A DNA stretch of 16,802 nucleotides, from NCBI GenBank assembly GCA_002781805.1, contig PFFZ01000036.1, positions 1 to 16,802 on the forward strand. The letters are read 5' to 3'. A program made the translations under genes and the position numbers. This DNA is from Nitrosopumilales archaeon CG15_BIG_FIL_POST_REV_8_21_14_020_37_12. GTDB taxonomy: Archaea > Thermoproteota > Nitrososphaeria > Nitrososphaerales > Nitrosopumilaceae. Under the pieces are notes generated by a model. The model saw only the letters and a program-made list of their open reading frames with translations, was not told where the DNA came from and ran no database searches. How positions within the stretch are numbered: position 1 is the first letter of the stretch; each line of letters begins with the position of its first letter. Of this stretch, positions 7,338-13,428 are shown in pieces.

Positions 7338-7583
7338 TTAACGATTTGAAAGACTTTTTGATTTAACAAATGCCCAAATCTTTTTGGTCATTTCACTTGG
7401 TGCAATAGGTTTCTTTCCAAAAACATCTTCTACAGTCTCTTTGCGCCCTGCAAAGCTAATTGCATAACCACCAAATGCCTTTTTACCAGATGATGATTTA
7501 GATTTTGGTTTTTTACTAGTGCTTTTTTGTGTAGTCTTTTTTGCTGGTGCTTTTCTCTTTGGAGTTTTCTTTTTTACTGCCAA
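7338..7583 (-). CDS. Small lysine-rich protein with a half-SWIB-like C-terminus (possible chromatin-type protein)
   Basis: 81 residues. Residues 1-35 are almost entirely Lys, Ser, Thr, Pro and Ala (KKKTPKRKAPAKKTTQK and similar), resembling histone H1 or bacterial HU/H1 tails that coat DNA or RNA. Residues about 51-81 (VEDVFGKKPIAPSEMTKKIW, then AFVKSKSLSNR) match the first half of SWIB/MDM2-type domains, which usually read GxxPxxRxEVxKxxWxYIKxxxLQ. The second half of that fold is absent, and no continuation is seen in other frames after the stop, so this is not a simple frameshift. The start is TTG at 7583, with a TATA-like stretch about 25-31 bases upstream. DNA binding is inferred from composition. 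It could be a nucleoid protein or just a fast-evolving basic protein. Confidence 0.7.
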   Translation of the reverse strand: MAVKKKTPKRKAPAKKTTQKSTSKKPKSKSSSGKKAFGGYAISFAGRKETVEDVFGKKPIAPSEMTKKIWAFVKSKSLSNR

Positions 7584-7619
7584 TTTCTTGTAGTTTTATT
7601 CTAAATTCAGTATAATAAC

Positions 7620-8276
7620 TTACACTTTGATATAATGCAAAAGCAGATGATTTTCAAGCCTCTTTACGGATTTTAATTTAAGTTTAGGAGATTTTGCAAT
7701 TTTCTCAAATCCCTTTCCCTCTACAAATGTAACAGCATTAGTTCCACCAATAACAAAAGGAGATATGGTTATCATAATTTCATCAAAAATCCCATCTACA
7801 ACAAATTGCCAGTTAACCGTTCCACCTCCTTCAACAAGTATAGATCTGATTCCTTTCTTTTCCAATATTTTGAGCAATGATTTTATGTTTACATAATTTT
7901 CACCTGTAATAATTACTTCAAGTGGAAGTTTTTTTAGTGCGTTTAGATTTTTTTGACTGATGCGTTTTGACACACCAATTATTGTAGGTATTTTACTGCA
8001 TGTTTGAATAATTTTTGATGTCGGAGAGATTTTGCCATGTGAATCAAGAATTATACGTATTGGGTTTTTTCCTTTGACATACCTAACTGTAAGCAGCGGA
8101 TTATCACGTGCAACGGTATTTTTTCCCACCAAAATTGCATCGACTTGAGAACGTATCTTATGTAGCCGAATTGCATCTTGACGTGATGAGAGTCCTGAAT
8201 CTCCTGTATGTGTGGCAATTTTTCCATCTATTGAAATAGCTGCACTTAAAATCACACGAATTCTAGATTTTGCCAT
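7620..8276 (-). CDS. arfC: 2,5-diamino-6-ribosylamino-pyrimidinone 5'-phosphate reductase (RibD C-terminal/ArfC type)
   Basis: 218 residues, the whole length being one RibD C-terminal (dihydrofolate-reductase-like) domain. In archaea this stand-alone enzyme reduces the ribosyl side chain of the riboflavin precursor to a ribityl chain with NAD(P)H. Motifs seen: SIDGKIAT (15-22), VGKNTVARDNPLLTVR (50-65), LVEGGGTVNW (147-156, the nucleotide-binding glycine loop) and SPFVIGG (172-178). Length is typical. There is no fused deaminase domain, unlike bacterial RibD, so the deamination must be done by another protein. It is the last gene of the riboflavin operon, and its start overlaps the end of the amidohydrolase by 14 bases. 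Confidence 0.93.
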   Translation of the reverse strand: MAKSRIRVILSAAISIDGKIATHTGDSGLSSRQDAIRLHKIRSQVDAILVGKNTVARDNPLLTVRYVKGKNPIRIILDSHGKISPTSKIIQTCSKIPTIIGVSKRISQKNLNALKKLPLEVIITGENYVNIKSLLKILEKKGIRSILVEGGGTVNWQFVVDGIFDEIMITISPFVIGGTNAVTFVEGKGFEKIAKSPKLKLKSVKRLENHLLLHYIKV

Positions 8277-9453
8277 AAACGATTTTGCCTCCTATCATGA
8301 CAGCTCTGATGGACGATTGTGATGCTCTATGTACAATTGATGCATGTGGATTATGCATTGGTTCTAGATCGATAGAATGTTTATCAATGAAAATACAATC
8401 AGCTAGTTTCCCATTTTCAATTACACCAATATCTTTTCTCAAAAGTTTTCCACCATTTACTGTAGCCATTTTGAGAATTTCTTTTGGATCAATTCTTTTT
8501 TTATGAATACCCATAGACACCTTCCAGATATAGTCCATCTCACGGAACATGTCTGGTGAATTTATCATGATGTTGTCTGTGCCTAATGCGAGTGTACATC
8601 CAGCCTTTTTCATTAGTTCGATGTCTGGAATCCCCTCAGCAAGAGAGGCATTTGCCCTTGGGCAAATGACAATACCTCTTGTTCTTTTAGAGGCAGCATG
8701 AAGATCACCTAGTGAGGCATAAGTCATATGCACCAAAAAGTGGGGTTTTAGGTTCAAAGCACGGATGGTTTCAGATTTTCCAGTGATTTTCTTGGATGCA
8801 TCCACACTCTGCTTGGTCTCCGAAGAGTGGATCGCCCTAATTTTTTGTGTTCTTGAGTAATGATTTAGCACTGAAGTACTGTTTTCATTGGCCCCGCTAA
8901 TTCCAAGACCATCACATTTTTTTAATATATTATCAAGTTCAATTAATTGTGATTTAGGTAGGGGCATGTTTTTTCTAATTTCAATAGCATTTTGATAGAA
9001 ATCCAATCTGCCTAAGATAATTGATCTGATTGGAGATTTTTGTAAAACGCTTTTTAATAAAAGAACACCATCTAACCCGCCTTCTCGAAAATCTACAAAA
9101 GTTGTTATTCCTTTATGCAACATAGAAGTGCATGAAGATTCCATAAAGTTTGTCAGAATTTCTTTATGTGTTTTTTTAAGAATTTTGGACTTTGCACCAA
9201 ATACAGGATGGATTCTTTTGTCTACTGTTCTGTTAATTGAAATGTCTTTTCCAACAGAATCACCAATATGTGTATGACAATTTACAAAACCGGGAATGAT
9301 GAGTAATCCTTCACAATCAATTTCTTCTTCTTTGGCACTAGCACCAATGTTGGGCTGGATTCTGGTAAATCGTTGATTTTGAATTTTTATGTTAGTAGTG
9401 GAAATAAATTCTAACTCTTTACCTAATAGTATGCTTGCATTTTTTATTAACAT
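8263..9453 (-). CDS. Amidohydrolase-superfamily protein with deaminase-like metal site, embedded in the riboflavin operon
   Basis: 396 residues: a composite beta-sandwich (about 1-50 and 345-396) around a TIM barrel. The metal site reads H60 and H62 in NCHTH (58-62), H209 followed by E212 in HSSET (209-213), H242 in VHMTYASL (241-248), and D293 in GTDN (291-294); CPRANASLA (264-272) is also typical. This mononuclear set with an H-x-x-E motif is that of cytosine/guanine deaminase and chlorohydrolase-like (ATZ/TRZ) enzymes, which deaminate heterocyclic rings. It overlaps arfA by 7 bases and arfC by 14, so it is locked into the riboflavin operon. Two hydrolytic steps lack genes here: ring deamination, and deformylation of the ArfA product. 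I favour the deaminase by motif; this is inference. The ATG start is at 9453. Confidence 0.85.
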   Translation of the reverse strand: MLIKNASILLGKELEFISTTNIKIQNQRFTRIQPNIGASAKEEEIDCEGLLIIPGFVNCHTHIGDSVGKDISINRTVDKRIHPVFGAKSKILKKTHKEILTNFMESSCTSMLHKGITTFVDFREGGLDGVLLLKSVLQKSPIRSIILGRLDFYQNAIEIRKNMPLPKSQLIELDNILKKCDGLGISGANENSTSVLNHYSRTQKIRAIHSSETKQSVDASKKITGKSETIRALNLKPHFLVHMTYASLGDLHAASKRTRGIVICPRANASLAEGIPDIELMKKAGCTLALGTDNIMINSPDMFREMDYIWKVSMGIHKKRIDPKEILKMATVNGGKLLRKDIGVIENGKLADCIFIDKHSIDLEPMHNPHASIVHRASQSSIRAVMIGGKIVYGKI

Positions 9454-10199
9454 GACAGCTCATAAACGGCTGGCTTTGCTTTACCAGAATCTCTAATTTC
9501 TCTGATTGTGTCAAGTGATTTTGTAGCCAATTTTACTGCCTCTCTTGAAGTTTTAGCATTGCCAATGCCACAGTTCAAAGTAATTTCGTTTTCTTGTTTT
9601 ACGGATAAGATGAATTCCTCAATGGAGTTTTTTGCATCATCACTTGCGACAATCATGAAGTTGTCACCACCCATAAAAAATGTCAAGGAATTTTTTTCTA
9701 AAAAGAATTTTGAGATTTTGGCATATAGACTAAAAATTATTGAAGAAATTTCATAAGGGGAGTTTGTTTTTCTGCGTGAGGTGAGATCATCAACATCCAG
9801 ATGCATGATTGATACTGACTTTGGAGATTCTTCATCAATATATCCAAAAATATTATGTTCTTGGTTTAGAACTATCTCGTTTTTCTTACCATCGTGTGCC
9901 TTCAGATTTGCAGCAAACGGTGAATTCCCATATCCTATTGACACGGATAGCCCAATATCAAATGATTTTGCAAGGGATTTTTGGATTTCAATATGATCAT
10001 TTAATGTCAACCCATTTGACACTACAAAGAATTCATCTGCTCTATTTAGAAATACAAGGCAGTTTTTTTCTGAAAATAATCTTTGTATCTCTTTATACAA
10101 GGATGCCTGAAGTATCTGAAGTGCATGTTCCCTATCACTACCCAAAGTTAAAGTCCATGGGCCATACCCAATAATCTTCAATATGCTTAGCTGTATCAT
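9447..10199 (-). CDS. arfA: GTP cyclohydrolase III (IIa type), first step of archaeal riboflavin synthesis
   Basis: 250 residues. The enzyme opens the imidazole ring of GTP to 2-amino-5-formylamino-6-ribosylamino-pyrimidinone phosphate, keeping the formyl group, so a separate deformylase is needed afterwards. It is structurally related to GGDEF and adenylate cyclase domains, and two such halves are visible: residues about 1-115, with GYGPWT (11-16) and NRADEFFVVSNG (52-63); and about 125-250, with LDVDDLT (134-140), FMGGDNFMI (175-183) and CGIGNAKTSREA (210-221). The acidic DVDD and GGDN residues are the expected metal ligands. Length fits the archaeal family. Its start overlaps the ribH stop by 4 bases and its end overlaps the amidohydrolase by 7. 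Confidence 0.95.
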   Translation of the reverse strand: MIQLSILKIIGYGPWTLTLGSDREHALQILQASLYKEIQRLFSEKNCLVFLNRADEFFVVSNGLTLNDHIEIQKSLAKSFDIGLSVSIGYGNSPFAANLKAHDGKKNEIVLNQEHNIFGYIDEESPKSVSIMHLDVDDLTSRRKTNSPYEISSIIFSLYAKISKFFLEKNSLTFFMGGDNFMIVASDDAKNSIEEFILSVKQENEITLNCGIGNAKTSREAVKLATKSLDTIREIRDSGKAKPAVYELSC

Positions 10200-10612
10200 T
10201 TCTGAATCCTTTCTAACTGGTTTGATATCTTTACAACCGCTTCAACTGCTCTTTCGGCAACTGGCCGAATTCTTGCATATGCATGCCTTTCGTGCATTCC
10301 AGGTCCAGAAATTCCTAGGGAGACAGGTTTTTGGTATTTCAATGAAAGATCGATTAATGCGCGAGCAGAAGCATTGGCTATAACCTCATCATGTTTGGTT
10401 TGGCCTTTAATTATTGCGCCAAGAGTTACCACACCATCAATTTCTTTTTTTTGTAATAGAGCATCAACGATTATTGGTATGTCATAAGCGCCTGGAACGT
10501 TACAAATGTATTTTATTTTTAATTTCATCTTTTCTGCTTTTTCTTTTGCTACTCCAAGCATTCTAGATGTCACTTCTTCATTGAATTCCGAAACCACTAC
10601 TGCAATATTCAA
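10196..10612 (-). CDS. ribH: 6,7-dimethyl-8-ribityllumazine synthase
   Basis: 138 residues, the normal length of archaeal lumazine synthase. It joins 5-amino-6-ribitylaminouracil with dihydroxybutanone phosphate. Motifs: VSEFNEEVT (7-15, substrate pocket), VPGAYDIP (39-46), LGAIIKGQTKHDEV (64-77) with the general-base histidine H74, and the GISGPGMHERHAYAR stretch (100-114), which is of archaeal rather than bacterial pattern. The enzyme normally forms icosahedral or pentameric assemblies. It lies 2 bases after ribB and overlaps arfA by 4 bases, so all are on one transcript. Confidence 0.96.
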   Translation of the reverse strand: MNIAVVVSEFNEEVTSRMLGVAKEKAEKMKLKIKYICNVPGAYDIPIIVDALLQKKEIDGVVTLGAIIKGQTKHDEVIANASARALIDLSLKYQKPVSLGISGPGMHERHAYARIRPVAERAVEAVVKISNQLERIQK

Positions 10613-10614
10613 AA

Positions 10615-11280
10615 TTAATGCACCTTTGCGTATTCTAAAAGTTCTTTTCCATCAATCAACGGAATTCCGTTTTGTTTTGCGTATTTTTCTGCTTTATCCA
10701 CAGATAATGCAGAATAAGTTTCTGCATCCATCATTTCACAAATGGCAGTCACAGGAGTTAGACCGGCTATCTGGGCAAGATAAACTGATAGTTCAGTATG
10801 ACCTTGTCTTGTATTTAACAATCCTTTGGATGCAATAAGTAGTGGTATATGTCCAGGAGTTTTAAAGGATGAAACAAATTTTTTCTTTTTGTTTTCAACA
10901 TTGAATATGTTTGCCATTTCTCTTATTGTTAGAGAGCGATCCTTGTCAGTTATTCCGGTATATGTCTGATAATGATTTACAGAGATTGAAAATGTGGGAT
11001 GATCACCGTATGGTGCCAGCCCCATAATCATTTCTCTGTGGGAGATGTCGGATTTGGCCAGTATTTCATGCATGTATTTCAAGTCTAAAGAATTTGCAAA
11101 GTTATTGTCAATTGCAATACACAGTAGACCTCCAGCATGCTGTCGCATTCTTGCAACATGCTCTGGTGTAACAAATTCAGCTGCTACCACCATATCAATC
11201 TCATTTTCTCGGCCAGCAGAATCAAATAGCAACACAAATTCGCCGCGCTTTAGTGATTGAAGGCCGGATTCTAGTGACAT
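10615..11280 (-). CDS. ribB: 3,4-dihydroxy-2-butanone 4-phosphate synthase
   Basis: 221 residues, stand-alone (no GTP cyclohydrolase II fused, as expected when ArfA supplies the pyrimidine). It turns ribulose 5-phosphate into dihydroxybutanone phosphate plus formate, using Mg2+. Motifs: SAGRENEIDMVVAA (21-34) with the metal-binding glutamate E25, HAGGLLC (48-54), TGITDKDRSLTI (108-119), TPGHIPLL (141-148) and RQGHTELSVYLAQIAGL (158-174). The usual Asp before the Arg-Glu pair is Gly here (G23), a small oddity. It is the first gene of the five-gene riboflavin operon, with a TATA box about 29 bases upstream and a symmetric element behind it. Confidence 0.95.
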   Translation of the reverse strand: MSLESGLQSLKRGEFVLLFDSAGRENEIDMVVAAEFVTPEHVARMRQHAGGLLCIAIDNNFANSLDLKYMHEILAKSDISHREMIMGLAPYGDHPTFSISVNHYQTYTGITDKDRSLTIREMANIFNVENKKKKFVSSFKTPGHIPLLIASKGLLNTRQGHTELSVYLAQIAGLTPVTAICEMMDAETYSALSVDKAEKYAKQNGIPLIDGKELLEYAKVH

Positions 11281-11304
11281 GTATGGAAGATCGAGTCTGT
11301 TCTG

Positions 11305-11313
11305 ATTATAAAG
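11305..11313 (-). promoter_or_regulatory. TATA-type promoter of the ribB-ribH-arfA-amidohydrolase-arfC operon
   Basis: On the minus strand CTTTATAAT (11313 to 11305) is centred about 29 bases before the ribB ATG at 11280. Transcription would start only a few bases before the ATG. No other convincing promoter is seen inside the operon because its genes abut or overlap. Confidence 0.55.
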
Positions 11314-11314
11314 T

Positions 11315-11345
11315 TTACTAAAATAATAGTAATTACCACTAAAAT
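11315..11345. promoter_or_regulatory. Symmetric element and direct repeats behind the ribB promoter (candidate operator)
   Basis: TTACTA (11315-11320) and TAGTAA (11327-11332) are an exact inverted repeat with a 6-base spacer, directly upstream of the ribB TATA box where TFB and TBP would load. ACTAAAAT occurs twice in direct orientation, at 11317-11324 and 11338-11345, exactly 21 bases apart (two helical turns). The region is AT-rich, so chance is not excluded, but the placement suits a regulator of the riboflavin operon. Confidence 0.4.
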
Positions 11346-11358
11346 TGTATATATTAAT

Positions 11359-11946
11359 TTATTTTAGAATGTATTTGCCAAGAATGTCAGTTTCAATATT
11401 AAGTTTGTCGCCTATTTTTTTAGTTTGGAAATTTGTAACTTCAATGGTATGCGGAATCAAGCATACAGAGGCAAGATTTTTTTTGACATCTACTACAGTT
11501 AGACTTATTCCATCAACTGCAATTGAGCCTTTCTTTACAACATATTTTGTCAGATTTTTTGGAATTTCAAACCATACTTGAACCTCCTTTGGTTTTTTCA
11601 GTATTTTTTTTATTACTCCAACCCCATCAACATGTCCAAGTACAAAATGCCCTTCTAGTCTGTCTCCTGTCTTTAAGCTTCTTTCTATATTGACAATTTC
11701 TCCAGGTTTTAGATTTCCAAGATCTGTCTTCTTTGTTGTTTCTTCAATCATTTCAAAAACACAATTAGGTTTTGAAAGTTTAGTTACAGTTAGACATACA
11801 CCGTTTAGTGCAACACTTTGGCCAACTTTCAATCCTTTTGAATGTTTTCCTAGATTTACCGTCATTTGAACAGCACTTCTATTTTTTGTAGCTTTTGTGA
11901 TTTTTGCTACTTTTCCTACACCTTCAACAATTCCGGTAAACAACAT
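11359..11946 (-). CDS. ribE: Riboflavin synthase, bacterial (RibE alpha-chain) type
   Basis: 195 residues from the ATG at 11946; it dismutates two lumazine molecules to riboflavin. Two lumazine-binding barrels are seen. Domain 1 (about 1-95) starts with the family hallmark LFTGIVEG (2-9) and carries NGVCLTV (48-54). Domain 2 (about 96-190) carries GHFVLGHVDG (99-108), VDGISLTV (144-151) and IPHT (164-167). This is the bacterial trimeric type, not the archaeal RibC type related to lumazine synthase. The open frame extends 28 codons further upstream, but MLFTG is the conserved N-terminus and the TATA box sits just ahead of it. It is separated by 78 bases from ribB, which has its own promoter. 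Confidence 0.95.
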   Translation of the reverse strand: MLFTGIVEGVGKVAKITKATKNRSAVQMTVNLGKHSKGLKVGQSVALNGVCLTVTKLSKPNCVFEMIEETTKKTDLGNLKPGEIVNIERSLKTGDRLEGHFVLGHVDGVGVIKKILKKPKEVQVWFEIPKNLTKYVVKKGSIAVDGISLTVVDVKKNLASVCLIPHTIEVTNFQTKKIGDKLNIETDILGKYILK

Positions 11947-11964
11947 TGTAACATGAAAAATTCT

Positions 11965-11972
11965 TTTATAAA
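11965..11972 (-). promoter_or_regulatory. TATA box of the riboflavin synthase gene
   Basis: The palindromic octamer TTTATAAA is centred about 22 bases upstream of the ATG at 11946. This supports that ATG as the true start with a leaderless mRNA. The ribB-type symmetric element is not repeated here. Confidence 0.5.
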
Positions 11973-12051
11973 TTGATTTAGATAAATAATAAATTTTGTA
12001 TAAACAGATTTTCTGGATGCTTGTTATCAAGAAACAAGTAAAAGATTTAGG

Positions 12052-12759
12052 TTATTTTTTGGATTCCATATCTGCAAATTCATTTTCACAAAATTGATGA
12101 AATACTGTACACTTGTTGTTTTTGGCATCATCCTTGATTTTATCCATATCTTTTAGTAAAACTCCCTGTGCAGCTAAAAAGGCCTCATCCTCAAGACCTA
12201 GTTTTTGAAATGCCTGAGCTTTTGCAATAGATGCTTCTTTTATGCTTGGATCACAAGTTTGTGCTTTATCGTAATACTCTATGGATTCACGGTTTCTCCC
12301 CAGATGAGCAAGCGAGATAGCTTTATTCATCAAGGCCGTAACGTCATGTTTGTCTAATTTGAGAACTTTATCATAGAATTCTATTGCCTCATTGTGTCTG
12401 TCTAACTCATTTAAAGATAAACCAATACTGTTTAGTGTCCATACATCATTATTAGAAATCTCAAGGATCATCTTGCAGCAATCTATTGCTTCATCATATC
12501 TTTTTAGATTTTCAAGTGCATATGCTTTGTTTTTTAGTGCATATGCATCAATAGTTTTAATTTCCAAAACCTTGTCACAATAAGATATTGCCTCATCAAA
12601 TTTCTCCAAGTGTATCAAGGATAATGCGATATTTTGAAGGCCTAGTAGATCCTTTGGATTGTCTTCCAACAGTTTTTGGCAGTAAAGTAACATGTCATGA
12701 TATTTGCCGGCTTGAAACATTCTAGTTATTACTGTAGCAGGATCTAACAGATTAACCAA
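12052..12759 (-). CDS. Tetratricopeptide-repeat (TPR) protein
   Basis: 235 residues composed of about five to six TPR units of 34 residues, a scaffold for protein-protein contacts. Clear units lie at about 37-70, 71-104, 105-138, 139-172 and 173-205; the repeated signature is A-x-x-L-x-x-Y-x-E-A-I-x-x-(Y/C)-x-K-(V/I)-L, e.g. LEKFDEAISYCDKVLEI (51-67) and LDRHNEAIEFYDKVLKLD (119-136). A partial unit opens the protein (about 7-35). The tail (205-235) is non-repeat and contains two cysteines. There is no signal peptide or membrane segment, so it is cytosolic. The start is TTG at 12759; the ATG at 12720 (residue 14) would cut into the first repeat, so I prefer TTG, although the TATA-like stretch at 12769-12780 sits rather close to it. 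Partner unknown. Confidence 0.85.
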   Translation of the reverse strand: MVNLLDPATVITRMFQAGKYHDMLLYCQKLLEDNPKDLLGLQNIALSLIHLEKFDEAISYCDKVLEIKTIDAYALKNKAYALENLKRYDEAIDCCKMILEISNNDVWTLNSIGLSLNELDRHNEAIEFYDKVLKLDKHDVTALMNKAISLAHLGRNRESIEYYDKAQTCDPSIKEASIAKAQAFQKLGLEDEAFLAAQGVLLKDMDKIKDDAKNNKCTVFHQFCENEFADMESKK

Positions 12760-12834
12760 ATTAATTCAATTTATAATAAAACATTATTGGCTTTATTCTA
12801 TTCCATCAAAAGCGCATCAGACTAAAGCAGAAAC

Positions 12835-12978
12835 TTATTTCAAAACTTTTCTGAGTGACTCGTTTAAGACTTTGGAATAGCTGTATGAACTCTGGTTTTG
12901 TTGAATTAATTTTGCTTGAAGCAATCTCAATTTTTTGTAAAGATCGTCATCAATCATTATAGTGACTCTTTTACTCAT
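12835..12978 (-). CDS. Small ribbon-helix-helix (CopG/MetJ-Arc type) DNA-binding protein
   Basis: 47 residues. The layout is that of a ribbon-helix-helix repressor: a beta strand KRVTIMID (3-10), the DDDLYKKLRLLQAKL helix (10-24), a polar Gln/Ser-rich turn (26-34) and a second helix SKVLNESLRKVL (35-46). Such proteins dimerise through the strands, which insert into the DNA major groove. The start is the ATG at 12978; the frame is open for 19 codons further upstream, but that segment is AT-rich promoter sequence and the strand begins at once after MSK. Three tandem 8-base repeats lie 20-43 bases upstream and may be its own operator. No toxin partner gene is adjacent, so a toxin-antitoxin role is not supported. 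Confidence 0.75.
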   Translation of the reverse strand: MSKRVTIMIDDDLYKKLRLLQAKLIQQNQSSYSYSKVLNESLRKVLK

Positions 12979-12997
12979 CGTACTATTAACATAATAT

Positions 12998-13021
12998 GAA
13001 TATACGAATATAACAATATAC
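12998..13021. repeat. Three tandem 8-base repeats ahead of the ribbon-helix-helix gene (candidate operator)
   Basis: GAATATAC, GAATATAA and CAATATAC follow each other without gaps; the core AATATA recurs at 12999, 13007 and 13015, exactly every 8 bases. They cover the expected TATA position of the gene starting at 12978. Ribbon-helix-helix repressors often bind arrays of short half-sites, so autoregulation is plausible. Confidence 0.45.
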
Positions 13022-13041
13022 AAAAAGTCCCACAAATGGGA
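13022..13041 (-). terminator. Hairpin plus T-run after the receiver-domain gene
   Basis: On the minus strand TCCCA (13041-13037), a 4-base loop TTTG and TGGGA (13032-13028) are followed by CTTTTTG. This begins 1 base after the stop codon (13045-13043) of the CheY-like gene. It looks like an intrinsic terminator; archaeal RNA polymerase also ends at T-runs alone. Confidence 0.6.
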
Positions 13042-13042
13042 A

Positions 13043-13393
13043 TTAGTGATTGATTTTTGAGATGATTTGTTCCATGTTAAAGGGTTTTTGAATGATTGGG
13101 ACGTTCAGTTTTTCCAATTTTTCTTCTGTTGATGAGCTCCCATCTGCAGTAACAGCGAGGATTCGTGCCTCTGGGTCAAATTCTCGAATTTTTTTAATTG
13201 CATAAAACCCTGAGCCATTAGGCATGTTTAGATCAATTAGCGCCACATCTGGTTTCTTTTCTTTGTATAATTTGACTGCCGTAACACCGTCATGTCCCTT
13301 GCCAATTACTTTGATTCCCTTTTCCTCCAAAAACTCGCTAAAAAGTCTAACAGTATCTTCATCGTCATCTATTACAATAACAGATCTGCTCAT
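13043..13393 (-). CDS. Stand-alone CheY-like response-regulator receiver protein
   Basis: 116 residues, a single receiver domain with no output domain. All phosphorylation-site residues are present: the acidic pair D9/D10 in VIDDDED (7-13), phosphoacceptor D54 in LIDLNMPNG (52-60), T82 in AVTADG (80-85) and K103 in QKPF (102-105). It would accept a phosphate from a histidine kinase and signal by protein contact. No kinase or chemotaxis gene is in the window. It is divergent from a winged-helix-like regulator with only 55 bases between starts, and a symmetric TATA-like stretch is shared by both. A hairpin terminator follows its stop. Confidence 0.92.
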   Translation of the reverse strand: MSRSVIVIDDDEDTVRLFSEFLEEKGIKVIGKGHDGVTAVKLYKEKKPDVALIDLNMPNGSGFYAIKKIREFDPEARILAVTADGSSSTEEKLEKLNVPIIQKPFNMEQIISKINH

Positions 13394-13417
13394 GCTGGAG
13401 TAGGAAGTAATAGGTGG

Positions 13418-13428
13418 TTTAATATTTT
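13418..13428. promoter_or_regulatory. Symmetric TATA-like element shared by two divergent regulator genes
   Basis: TTTAATATTTT is nearly palindromic and is centred about 26 bases before the plus-strand ATG at 13449 and about 30 bases before the minus-strand ATG at 13393. Both distances suit archaeal TATA boxes. TBP could therefore serve either direction from one site, with the two genes competing. Confidence 0.45.

Noticed and set aside
9809-10174. A 121-codon open frame on plus, opposite arfA
   Set aside because: It is antisense to a gene with clear catalytic motifs and carries no motif itself.
11947-12030. A 28-codon N-terminal extension of riboflavin synthase
   Set aside because: The enzyme begins with the conserved MLFTGIVEG at 11946, and the extension region holds the TATA box.
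12979-13035. A 19-codon N-terminal extension of the ribbon-helix-helix protein, hydrophobic and tyrosine-rich
   Set aside because: It would look like a membrane segment, but it is encoded by the AT-rich promoter and repeat array, and the family strand begins directly after the ATG at 12978.
12835-13393. Toxin-antitoxin pair built on the ribbon-helix-helix gene
   Set aside because: No toxin-like gene abuts it; the neighbours are a TPR protein and a receiver protein separated by a terminator.
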